This document shows, one piece after another, positions 1-7,199 of a stretch of 64,000 bases of DNA; the stretch's first letter is position 1, and each line of letters starts with the position of its first letter. The position numbers were made by a program, and so were the translations under genes. Under the pieces are notes generated by a model. The model was not told the DNA's origin and did no database searches. It was given only the letters and a program-made list of their open reading frames with translations. The DNA is from Pseudanabaena frigida (GTDB lineage Bacteria > Cyanobacteriota > Cyanobacteriia > Pseudanabaenales > Pseudanabaenaceae), in NCBI GenBank assembly GCA_003242085.1, contig QBML01000003.1, forward strand, positions 124,001 to 188,000, written 5' to 3'.

Positions 1-1
1 A

Positions 2-2017
2 GAACTGGTAGAGAAGTTAGCCGCAACCTTTGAGCAAGCTTTGGAAGTGAAATATACATTTAAAGGTGATGTTCTTGAAGGTGCGATCGCAAAACATCCG
101 ATTGTGGATCGCCCCAGCCCAATTGTTCTCGGCGATCACGTCACTGCTGAGTCAGGTACGGGTTTGGTACATACCGCACCAAATCACGGTCAAGATGACT
201 TTGTGGTGGGCAAAAAATATCATTTGGGAATGATTTCCCTTGTTGACGATCGCGGTATTTTCAATGATGATGCTGGCGAAGAGTTGGCAGGATTGAGCGT
301 CCTTAAGGAAGGCAATGCTAAGGTTGTAGAAATCTTGACAGCCAATGGAACTCTAATTAAAGAAGAAGCCTATAACCACAAATATCCCTACGATTGGCGC
401 ACTAAAAAGCCTGTAATTGTCAGAGCTACCGAACAATGGTTTGCCTCCGTTGATGGTTTCCGCGAAGAAGCACTGAAATCGATCAAAGAAGTCAGATGGA
501 TTCCTGCGATCGGTGAGAATCGGATCACCTCAATGGTACAAGAGCGATCGGACTGGTGTATTTCCCGTCAGCGCACTTGGGGTGTGCCGATTCCCGTATT
601 CTATGATGAAGAAACTAACGAGTCGCTACTTACGGAAGAGACGGTCAAGCATATTCAGGAACTAATTCGCGAACATGGTTCTGATGTGTGGTGGGAAAGA
701 GAAGTAGAGGAATTGCTTCCTGAATCCTATAAAAATAACGGTCGCAAGTATCGCAAAGGTACGGACACGATGGATGTCTGGTTTGACTCTGGTTCTTCAT
801 GGGCAGGCGTACTTGGCGGTGAAAGCCATAATTCTAAACTGGTTCCCTACGAACTAAACTATCCTGCGGATATCTACCTCGAAGGTTCCGATCAACATCG
901 CGGTTGGTTCCAATCTTCACTCCTTACGAGTGTGGCAACTAATGGCTATGCTCCCTACAAGACCGTGTTAACTCATGGTTTCTTGTTAGACGAGAAGGGA
1001 CAAAAGATGAGTAAATCCCTCGGCAACATTGTCGATCCGATGGTGGTGATCAATGGTGGCAAAGACCAGAAGAAAGAGCCTCCCTATGGTGCGGATGTGA
1101 TCCGTCTCTGGGCGGCGAGTGTAGACTATAGCAGCGATGTTCCCGTTGGTAAGACGATTTTGGCGCAGATGTCCGATGTATCGCGCAAGATTCGCAATAC
1201 GGCAAGATTCCTGCTCAGTAATCTTTTCGACTTCGATCCTGCAAAAGATGCCGTTGCCTATGCAGATTTACCAGAAAGCGATCGCTATATCCTGCATCGT
1301 CTCTCTGAAGTCACCAAAGACATCACCGAAGCCTACGACAAGTTTCAATTCTCGCGTTTCTTCCAAGTGATTCAAAACTTCTGCACGGTGGATTTATCTA
1401 ACTTCTATTTGGATATTGCCAAAGATCGCCTCTACATCAGTGCTCCCAACACTGCCCGTCGCCGCAGTTGCCAAACAGTGTTGATGTATTGCTTAGAGGC
1501 AATTGCTAAGGCGATCGCCCCAGTCCTCTCCCACACCGCCGAGGATATCTGGCAATATTTACCCTATCCTGTACCCCAAAAGTCTGTATTTCAATCAGGT
1601 TGGTTTGTTGCCCATGATGAATGGCATAAGCCCGAACTTGCGACTAAGTGGGAATATCTACGCGAAGTTCGATCGGAAGTAAATAAAGTTTTGGAATCAG
1701 CACGAACAGGTAAACTTATTGGCGCACCATTGGAAGCTAAGGTCTTGCTGACCGTATCTGATGTAACCCAGAAGAATTATTTAGCTTCTCTCGGTGAAGA
1801 GTTACGTTATCTTTTCATCGTTTCTCAAGCGGCGATCGTCGAAGAATTACCAGCTTCTGACTTTACATGTGCAGCTGAGAACCTCAAGATTGCTGTAATC
1901 AAAGCCGATGGCGAAAAATGCCCCCGCTGCTGGAACTATTCCACCCATATCGGTGAATCTACCGAGCATCCTCATATCTGCGATCGCTGCGTCGGCGCAT
2001 TAGCAGGTACTTTCTAA
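2..2017 (+). CDS. ileS: Isoleucyl-tRNA synthetase, C-terminal part (5' end outside window)
   Basis: Class I aminoacyl-tRNA synthetase that charges tRNA(Ile) in the cytoplasm. The frame is open to the left edge, so the TTG at 41 is internal and roughly 290 N-terminal residues are missing compared with the usual length of about 960. Visible parts in order are the end of the CP1 editing domain (HTAPNHGQDDF), the WCISRQRTWG and GSDQHRGWFQ catalytic-core segments, the KMSKS loop encoded at 1004-1018, the anticodon-binding helical domain, and a C-terminal zinc knuckle with CPRC and CDRC pairs. A strong hairpin follows 14 bases after the stop. Identification is secure. Confidence 0.97.
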   Translation, partial: ELVEKLAATFEQALEVKYTFKGDVLEGAIAKHPIVDRPSPIVLGDHVTAESGTGLVHTAPNHGQDDFVVGKKYHLGMISLVDDRGIFNDDAGEELAGLSVLKEGNAKVVEILTANGTLIKEEAYNHKYPYDWRTKKPVIVRATEQWFASVDGFREEALKSIKEVRWIPAIGENRITSMVQERSDWCISRQRTWGVPIPVFYDEETNESLLTEETVKHIQELIREHGSDVWWEREVEELLPESYKNNGRKYRKGTDTMDVWFDSGSSWAGVLGGESHNSKLVPYELNYPADIYLEGSDQHRGWFQSSLLTSVATNGYAPYKTVLTHGFLLDEKGQKMSKSLGNIVDPMVVINGGKDQKKEPPYGADVIRLWAASVDYSSDVPVGKTILAQMSDVSRKIRNTARFLLSNLFDFDPAKDAVAYADLPESDRYILHRLSEVTKDITEAYDKFQFSRFFQVIQNFCTVDLSNFYLDIAKDRLYISAPNTARRRSCQTVLMYCLEAIAKAIAPVLSHTAEDIWQYLPYPVPQKSVFQSGWFVAHDEWHKPELATKWEYLREVRSEVNKVLESARTGKLIGAPLEAKVLLTVSDVTQKNYLASLGEELRYLFIVSQAAIVEELPASDFTCAAENLKIAVIKADGEKCPRCWNYSTHIGESTEHPHICDRCVGALAGTF

Positions 2018-2030
2018 ATTAGCCACATAA

Positions 2031-2069
2031 CACAAAGAAGGGCTTGGCAATGCCAAGCCCTTCTTTGTG
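2031..2069. terminator. Terminator-like perfect hairpin after ileS
   Basis: Arms of 19 bp (2031-2049 and 2051-2069) pair perfectly around a single base. The core is AAGGGCTTGGCA/TGCCAAGCCCTT. It lies just after the ileS stop and before the hli pair. No long T-run follows, so it may act from either strand. Confidence 0.7.
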
Positions 2070-2184
2070 CATACCTCCTTATATAGGTGTAGTTAATCTG
2101 TCATCCATACCTTTAGCTAGATTCACATCTCGAAATACTTTGTTATATTTCTTTACATAAGGAACTCAAACAGAGGAAAAAACA

Positions 2185-2394
2185 ATGACTAACAGCTACA
2201 GAGTCGATGAACGCGGTGTACTTAACAACTTCGCAATTGAACCAAAGATGTATGTTGATGACACTGAGAAAGCTGGTTTTACACCTTATGCCGAATTACT
2301 AAACGGTAGACTTGCCATGATTGGTTTTGTCTATCTCCTTATTACTGAAGCTGCAACGGGGCATGGATTGATTTGGTTACTGGGGAATCTATAG
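2185..2394 (+). CDS. hli: High-light-inducible protein (Hlip), copy 1
   Basis: Single-helix chlorophyll-binding stress protein (69 aa) of the thylakoid membrane, related to plant LHC proteins. The signature ExxNGRxAMIGF occupies residues 37-48, followed by one transmembrane helix. Family members bind chlorophyll and carotenoid, protect photosystem II assembly intermediates and are induced by high light. An AGAGG ribosome site lies 8 bases before the ATG. The next gene is a near-identical copy that differs only at residues 2 (T/A) and 50 (Y/S). No terminator separates them, so they are probably co-transcribed. Confidence 0.95.
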   Translation: MTNSYRVDERGVLNNFAIEPKMYVDDTEKAGFTPYAELLNGRLAMIGFVYLLITEAATGHGLIWLLGNL

Positions 2395-2461
2395 ATTTTG
2401 GTTGCTTCCAATCAAAGTATTTAAAACAAAGTAAAAAAGAATTTAAACAGAGGAAAAAACA

Positions 2462-2671
2462 ATGGCTAACAGTTACAGAGTAGATGAAAGAGGCGTTCTC
2501 AACAACTTCGCAATTGAACCAAAGATGTATGTTGATGACACCGAGAAAGCTGGTTTTACACCCTATGCCGAATTATTAAACGGTAGACTTGCCATGATTG
2601 GTTTTGTCTCCCTCTTAATTACTGAAGCTGCCACGGGGCATGGTTTGATTTGGTTGTTGGGGAATTTGTAA
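2462..2671 (+). CDS. hli: High-light-inducible protein (Hlip), copy 2
   Basis: Tandem duplicate of the hli gene 67 bases upstream: 69 aa with the same chlorophyll-binding ExxNGRxAMIGF motif at 37-48 and one membrane helix. Similarity extends outside the coding region. The leader (AAACAGAGGAAAAAACA before the ATG) and the 3' flank (AATCAAA...ACAAAGTAAAAA) are shared, so the duplicated unit is about 280 bp. A rho-independent terminator follows at 2726-2749. The second copy probably raises dosage and could form a dimer with the first, since Hlips work as dimers. Confidence 0.95.
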   Translation: MANSYRVDERGVLNNFAIEPKMYVDDTEKAGFTPYAELLNGRLAMIGFVSLLITEAATGHGLIWLLGNL

Positions 2672-2725
2672 ATATTGACCGTTCCTAATCAAAATGTTTG
2701 AGACAAAGTAAAAACGATTATTCGA

Positions 2726-2749
2726 CCCTACCGAAAGGTAGGGTTTTTT
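2726..2749 (+). terminator. Rho-independent terminator of the hli pair
   Basis: Stem CCCTACC (2726-2732), loop GAAA, stem GGTAGGG (2737-2743), then six T residues. This is a classical intrinsic terminator downstream of the second hli copy. Confidence 0.92.
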
Positions 2750-2796
2750 ATTGGTTTGGAGATATATAGCTACAGTCACTTGTCTTAGGAAAAATC

Positions 2797-2851
2797 AAAA
2801 CCCAAGAATTGATTGGCGGCGCTCCGCGCCGCCAATCAATTCTTGGGTTTT
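2797..2851. repeat. Long perfect palindrome of the AAAACCCA hairpin family
   Basis: Arms of 26 bp (2797-2822 and 2826-2851) pair perfectly around the loop TCC. Ends are AAAACCCA and TGGGTTTT and the core is GGCGGCGC/GCGCCGCC. The right arm overlaps the last codons of the minus-strand marR gene, so the hairpin forms part of that coding sequence and is probably its terminator. Confidence 0.85.
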
Positions 2852-3312
2852 ATATTTAATTGTGCCGAGTTACTTAATAAGCGATCGCATATTTGCTGTA
2901 GAGTTCTCGCCTCATCGTCTGAGATGTGACTAGCAAAATACTCAGAAATGCCCTCAGCGTAAACTACCCACATTTTTTTCTGCATCTCTAAACCTGCTTC
3001 AGATAAGACCGCATAAGTCCCACGCCGATCGCTAGGACAGGATTTTCGATAGAGAAAATCTGCTTTTTCTAAGCGATCGACAAGGCGCGTCAGATTGCTA
3101 CGGCTTAATAGCACTTTTTCCGCTAACTCGCTCAATCGTAAGCAGTAATCAGGAGCTTCCTTGAGTGTAAGCAGCACGTCGTACCACTCCAAAGGTGGCA
3201 GATCGGCTTGAGTAAGTTTTTCGGCAATGAGATCGAGCAGTCTCGTGTGGACGGTCAAAAGCGATCGCCAAACTGAATTTCGCAGAGGATCTAAGGCTGA
3301 ATTAGTTGACAT
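2836..3312 (-). CDS. MarR-family transcriptional regulator
   Basis: Winged-helix repressor or activator of the MarR family, 158 aa from the ATG at 3312. The open frame extends to 3411, but the ATG at 3312 has a GGAAG ribosome site just upstream and gives a normal family length. The helix-turn-helix is LRLSELAEKVLLSRSNLTRL and the wing carries the family signature SDRRGTYAVLSEAG. It is divergent from a glutathione-transferase gene. The shared control region carries three copies of a TTGCAATTGCAA-like palindrome, so it probably regulates itself and that gene. The final codons lie within the hairpin at 2797-2851. The ligand is unknown. Confidence 0.9.
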   Translation of the reverse strand: MSTNSALDPLRNSVWRSLLTVHTRLLDLIAEKLTQADLPPLEWYDVLLTLKEAPDYCLRLSELAEKVLLSRSNLTRLVDRLEKADFLYRKSCPSDRRGTYAVLSEAGLEMQKKMWVVYAEGISEYFASHISDDEARTLQQICDRLLSNSAQLNIKPKN

Positions 3313-3335
3313 ACTTCCAGTATCCGAAAAAATCG

Positions 3336-3447
3336 TTGCAATCGCAATTATCAAAATAGGCTTTATAGAGGAATCGCGAAGCGATTCCTCTATATTTAGT
3401 TGCAATTGCAATTAAATATGCTAAATTAAGTTTAGTTGCAATTGCAA
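3336..3447. promoter_or_regulatory. Three palindromic operator candidates between marR and gst
   Basis: TTGCAATTGCAA, a perfect 12-bp palindrome, occurs at 3400-3411 and 3436-3447, each inside a longer match (TTTAGTTGCAATTGCAATTA). A one-mismatch copy, TTGCAATCGCAA, occurs at 3336-3347, 24 bases before the marR start. The position in a divergent promoter region next to a MarR gene suggests binding sites for that regulator. Confidence 0.7.
3364..3394. repeat. Hairpin inside the marR/gst control region
   Basis: Arms of 14 bp (3364-3377 and 3381-3394) pair perfectly around GAA, with core GGAATCGC/GCGATTCC. Unlike most hairpins of this window it sits in a promoter region, between operator candidates, not behind a gene. 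Confidence 0.65.
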
Positions 3448-3497
3448 TTAGTGTAAATGCAACTATATCCAAATATTAGCCACATTTACAAATTGCC

Positions 3498-4160
3498 ATG
3501 TTACCTAAACTCAAGCTAATCAGCCATACCCTTTGTCCCTACGTGCAGCGATCTCTGATCACCGTCATTGAAAAACAAATTCCTTGCGATCGCGAATATA
3601 TTGACCTTGCAAACAAGCCCGATTGGTTTCTCAAAATTTCGCCGTTGGGTAAAGTTCCGCTTCTACTCGTTGATGATGAAGTTTTATTTGAATCGGCAGT
3701 AATTTGTGAATATCTCGATGAAATCACCCCAGATTCGCTACATCCACCAGATGCCTTAACAAAAGCCAAACATCGCTCTTGGATCGAGTTTGGTTCAAAT
3801 TTACTGGCAAAAATCGCAGGATTTTATGCCGCCAAGGATCAAGAAACCTTTGAAGCAAAACGTCTAGATTTGATTGCAAATTTAGAACTGCTGGAAACAC
3901 AACTCAATGCATCGCCATATTTTACTGGTGAAAAGTTTTCGCTGATTGATGCGGTCTATGCGCCGATCTTTCGCTATTTTGTCGCCTTCTATCGCTATCA
4001 AAATTTTGGCTTTAGCGATCGCACTCCCAAGGTTAATGCATGGCGCGAAGCTCTATTGCAAAGACCATCGGTTCAGCAGGCTGTTTCCGAAAATTACTAC
4101 GATTTACTGGATGAGTTTCTCAAAAAGAGAAATAGCTTTTTAGCAGAACTAATTAAATAG
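3498..4160 (+). CDS. Glutathione S-transferase family protein
   Basis: Cytosolic GST-like protein of 220 aa. The N-terminal thioredoxin fold has a cysteine active-site motif CPYVQR (Cys13) like the omega/DHAR/beta classes, the cis-proline of PLGKVP (Pro54) and the glutathione-binding Glu65-Ser66. The C-terminal half is the helical GST domain. A catalytic Cys favours thiol-transfer or dehydroascorbate-reductase-like chemistry over conjugation; the substrate is unknown. It is divergently transcribed from a MarR regulator and is likely its target, an arrangement often tied to electrophile or oxidant stress. Confidence 0.9.
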   Translation: MLPKLKLISHTLCPYVQRSLITVIEKQIPCDREYIDLANKPDWFLKISPLGKVPLLLVDDEVLFESAVICEYLDEITPDSLHPPDALTKAKHRSWIEFGSNLLAKIAGFYAAKDQETFEAKRLDLIANLELLETQLNASPYFTGEKFSLIDAVYAPIFRYFVAFYRYQNFGFSDRTPKVNAWREALLQRPSVQQAVSENYYDLLDEFLKKRNSFLAELIK

Positions 4161-4165
4161 CGATC

Positions 4166-4180
4166 GGGCGCAAAGCGCCC
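4166..4180. repeat. Short GGGCGC-AAA-GCGCCC hairpin
   Basis: 6-bp arms around AAA, six bases after the gst stop and before the convergent methyltransferase end at 4192. It is a short member of the GC-core hairpin family and may terminate either gene. Confidence 0.5.
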
Positions 4181-4191
4181 ATCACTATCAA

Positions 4192-5040
4192 CTAGATCTT
4201 TTGCCAAAGCTGGATTTCATAGCACAGATGCCTATGGAAGAGGGATGATGCTTGGAGACCTTCTGTAATCAATTTCTTGATTGACTTTCCAAAGAAGTAG
4301 CGCAGAATTTTATAGATGGGTGGCACTGCGATCTCGATCAGATTGCCGATATATTTCATCGTGGAAACTCCAAATGTTTGGAAGCTCTGCACGCAAATAT
4401 CCAAAGTTGGGGCAATATGTGCCGAAATATCGTCAGTCTTAACTAACTTAAATCCAGCATTCTCCATTGATTTATGCAGATCGGCATTGATCAGACAGTT
4501 GGAAAACATTCCTTCCTTATATTCAGGATCTTTCCGCAACATATCTGCTAACAGTACATAACTGCCAGATTTCGACACAGCAGCCGAACCATCAGCAATC
4601 ATTTCTGGTGACATATATTGAGTGCTTTCACTAAACAGAATTAAGTCATAGGTAAGCTGTGAAGAGTACTTCGCAGGGGCTTGCACGAATTCTTGGAAGG
4701 TATCGACATGGAATAAAGCCTTACCATTAGTACGTTCTAAGAAATTAGCTTGTTGCAGTGGGTCAGGAGCTAATCCCTCAACTTGCAAACCCTTCTCAAT
4801 CATCGCCACAGCATTATCACCATTGCCGCAACCAACATCTAATACAGTATGAATATCGGTTGGGAGAAAAGATAGAAGATGTGTTGCATAGGCTTCTTGA
4901 GCAGCACGGAGCTTGCTGACAGTCAACTCATCAGTAGGTAATGGAATGGGTTCCCAATAGCCATAGTGAAGATAGGAAGAGCCTGTCAGATCTCGGTAGT
5001 ACTGAAGTGCGGCGTTTTGGTAGCGAATTACATTGTTCAT
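4192..5040 (-). CDS. SAM-dependent methyltransferase
   Basis: Class I methyltransferase of 282 aa. Motif I, VLDVGCGNG, is at residues 66-74, and the early segment YLHYGYWEP resembles enzymes of the cyclopropane-synthase/sterol-methyltransferase type. The C-terminal third is hydrophobic and basic and may touch a membrane or a lipid-like substrate. The substrate cannot be told from sequence. It lies downstream of the riboswitch-controlled gene on the same strand, separated by 128 bases that include a hairpin, so co-regulation by cobalamin is possible but not shown. Confidence 0.85.
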   Translation of the reverse strand: MNNVIRYQNAALQYYRDLTGSSYLHYGYWEPIPLPTDELTVSKLRAAQEAYATHLLSFLPTDIHTVLDVGCGNGDNAVAMIEKGLQVEGLAPDPLQQANFLERTNGKALFHVDTFQEFVQAPAKYSSQLTYDLILFSESTQYMSPEMIADGSAAVSKSGSYVLLADMLRKDPEYKEGMFSNCLINADLHKSMENAGFKLVKTDDISAHIAPTLDICVQSFQTFGVSTMKYIGNLIEIAVPPIYKILRYFFGKSIKKLITEGLQASSLFHRHLCYEIQLWQKI

Positions 5041-5101
5041 AGATTAGTTAATATAGCAGTTTTCACATTAGGAATCTGGAACTTAATACTTAATAAAGAA
5101 C

Positions 5102-5144
5102 CCATTTTTAGTGAGGGTAGCTAAGCCGCCCTCACTAAAAATGG
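5102..5144. terminator. Hairpin between the B12-regulated gene and the methyltransferase gene
   Basis: 16-bp perfect arms (5102-5117 and 5129-5144) around an 11-base loop TAGCTAAGCCG. It sits 25 bases after the end of the minus-strand gene ending at 5169 and could terminate it before the methyltransferase gene. Confidence 0.65.
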
Positions 5145-5168
5145 TTATTTAATTACAGCTTTTTGCTC

Positions 5169-5618
5169 TCATTTAATGTGTGTTTCCAAGCAAGGTTGAA
5201 ACTCTTCCCAACGACGACTGACCTGTGCATAGCAGTCAGGAGGAAAAATTTTCAGGTTTTGGAAGAGATTGATTTCGAGATGTTGCTCCATCTTCATCAA
5301 GAGAACAATCTCTTTGTCTGGGGCATAATTCCCAACGGCTTGCACAAGAATAGCGATCAATTCTTGATCGAGAGAAAAAGCTTGGATTGAAGAGATTAAT
5401 TCTTGTTCAGCAATAAATTGGGATTTGAATTGGGTAACTTCTAAGCCTGTGTTACTGGGCGCGATCGCACTGCGATCGACATCACAAACCACGACTCCTC
5501 GACCATTCTGCAAAAAACCTTGCCATGCAGCATAGCCAATCATCATTAGGTTTGCGTGAATAAAGCTTTTTTGCCAATAGCCAAAATTGCCTTGCCAATC
5601 GCTATCTTTTAACTTCAT
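5169..5618 (-). CDS. Unrecognised protein under a cobalamin riboswitch
   Basis: 149 aa, no family recognised. The protein looks soluble, with no signal peptide or membrane segment. It has a Trp/Tyr-rich N-terminus (residues 8-33) and a segment NGRGVVVCDVDRS near residues 38-50. A good ribosome site (GAGG, six bases between it and the ATG at 5618) lies in the loop of a small hairpin, directly downstream of a cobalamin riboswitch. The protein is therefore probably needed when B12 is scarce, for example in uptake, salvage or a B12-independent bypass. That role is inferred only from the riboswitch. Confidence 0.8.
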   Translation of the reverse strand: MKLKDSDWQGNFGYWQKSFIHANLMMIGYAAWQGFLQNGRGVVVCDVDRSAIAPSNTGLEVTQFKSQFIAEQELISSIQAFSLDQELIAILVQAVGNYAPDKEIVLLMKMEQHLEINLFQNLKIFPPDCYAQVSRRWEEFQPCLETHIK

Positions 5619-5635
5619 CTATTACCTCGTAGATG
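5616..5635 (-). promoter_or_regulatory. Start-codon hairpin, likely riboswitch expression platform
   Basis: On the minus strand CATCTA (5635-5630) pairs with TAGATG (5621-5616), which contains the start codon. The ribosome site GAGG lies in the loop. This suggests translational control by the adjacent aptamer. Confidence 0.5.
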
Positions 5636-5647
5636 TAGATTTATGGA

Positions 5648-5785
5648 TTTGAAATGTGCTTCGGCGGGCGTTCTGACTCTTTCTGCTTATCAACAGAAAA
5701 TCACAGTTGCGGGACAGCGTTGGATTTGCACCAATCTTTCCCCATTACTTTCAGTGACTGCTCCTCACTAAAACCGAAAGCTGAA
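5648..5785 (-). ncRNA. Cobalamin (adenosylcobalamin-class) riboswitch
   Basis: Read on the minus strand, this leader has the conserved blocks of the cobalamin riboswitch in the right order: GGGGAAAG, GGTGCAAATCC, GCTGTCCCGCAACTGTGA, AAGCAG, and AGTCAGAACGCCCGCC. It ends about 30 bases before the ATG at 5618 of a gene of unknown function. When cobalamin binds, such elements normally shut off the downstream gene. Confidence 0.95.
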
Positions 5786-5895
5786 GTCAAAGTATAACAT
5801 CTATGGCGATTGGCAATTTTTCATGGACAAGCTGCAACGGCTATATTAGGATAGGCGGCAATTAGTACGGCTCATCCTCATCCTAAAATCCGACT

Positions 5896-7188
5896 ATGGA
5901 TCTTGAACTTTCGCGATTTTATAAGGCTTGCAATCCTACGCATCCTCTTGATTCTAGTAATGAAGAGGATCGCAGCTATTATGTCGATCTCTCGACAGTT
6001 CGCGGTGAAAAGCTGATTGAAAGTCTGTCCCGTAAGATTGTGAGGATTTCGCCTGATGAGTCAACCTGTCAGTTATTTACTGGACATATCGGCTGCGGCA
6101 AATCGACAGAGCTTTTGCGGCTGAAGCATGAGTTGACCGAGAAAAAATTTCATGTGGCTTATTTTGAATGCGATCGCCAGTTAGAACTGAGTGATGTTGA
6201 TGCGAGTGATATTTTGTTAGCGATCGCAGGACAACTCAGTAATGGCTTAGAAAAGGAAGGGATTAATATCATCCCAGAATATTTCAAGAAATTGTTTGGC
6301 GAACTGAAGGATATTTTGCAAACTAAGCTCGATCTGAGTGCAAATTTTAAGCTGTCAGTGGGAATTGCCGAGATTACGGCTCAAGCCAAGAATAGCCCGT
6401 CATTGCGTCGGCAAATGCGCGAAAGATTGGAATCACGAACCAATAGCATTATCAATTCGATTAATAAGGAGTTACTAGCTCCTGCGAAGGAAAGACTGAA
6501 AGCTATGGGTATGAATGGCTTAGTCGTGATTGTGGATAACCTTGATCGCATTGAAAATCGCATCGATCTGAAGGAGCAGTCAAGGGCTGGATATTTGTTT
6601 GTCGAACGGGGCGATCAGTTGCGGGGTTTGGATTGCCATGTAGTTTACACGGTTCCATTGTTGCTAACTTTTTCTAATGATGCCGCGATCGTGACCAGTC
6701 GGTTTGGAACCGATATTAAGACTTTGCCGATGGTTCCTGCAAGGTTGCAGGATGGTAGTGAATGTGAGGCAGGAATGGCGCTACTCAGACAAATTGTGAT
6801 GGCAAGAGCTTTCCCAAGGGTTAATTCAGTCCAACGGATTAATAGTGAATTTGTGAATAAAGTATTTGATTCACCTCAAACGCTCGATCGCCTGTGTCAA
6901 GCTAGTGGTGGTCACGTTCGTAATTTATTTCGACTGCTATATGGTTGCTTAGAACAGGACGATCCACCGATTACGGCTAAGTTGGTCGAGAGTATCATCG
7001 CTAAGGAGCGGAATAATAAAGTTAAAACGATTACTGAAGATGAATGGGAACTAATTGCAAAAGTAAAACAGGATAAGCGAGTTCGTGGTGAAGTGGAGTA
7101 CCAGACTCTGATTAAGAGTCAGTTTGTGTTTGAGTATGAGTATCAGGGGATTAGTTGGTTTGATGTGAATCCGATTTTGGATGATTAG
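5896..7188 (+). CDS. P-loop ATPase, partner of the downstream STAND protein
   Basis: 430-aa ATPase. Walker A is GHIGCGKST at residues 63-71 and Walker B is LVVIVDNLDRI at 209-219. A likely sensor strand (CHVVYTVPLLL) and a helical C-terminal region (LDRLCQASGGHVRNLFRLL) resemble the lid of AAA+/Orc1-Cdc6-type and KAP-like ATPases. It ends 11 bases before a very large STAND-WD40 gene, so the two are almost certainly an operon and probably work as one complex. No effector domain is visible. A function in signalling or biological conflict is inferred from the partner. Confidence 0.85.
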   Translation: MDLELSRFYKACNPTHPLDSSNEEDRSYYVDLSTVRGEKLIESLSRKIVRISPDESTCQLFTGHIGCGKSTELLRLKHELTEKKFHVAYFECDRQLELSDVDASDILLAIAGQLSNGLEKEGINIIPEYFKKLFGELKDILQTKLDLSANFKLSVGIAEITAQAKNSPSLRRQMRERLESRTNSIINSINKELLAPAKERLKAMGMNGLVVIVDNLDRIENRIDLKEQSRAGYLFVERGDQLRGLDCHVVYTVPLLLTFSNDAAIVTSRFGTDIKTLPMVPARLQDGSECEAGMALLRQIVMARAFPRVNSVQRINSEFVNKVFDSPQTLDRLCQASGGHVRNLFRLLYGCLEQDDPPITAKLVESIIAKERNNKVKTITEDEWELIAKVKQDKRVRGEVEYQTLIKSQFVFEYEYQGISWFDVNPILDD

Positions 7189-7199
7189 AGGCAAATTCT

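Noticed and set aside
41-43. TTG as start of ileS
   Set aside because: The frame continues to the left edge and the protein would lack its class I signature; the gene is cut by the window.
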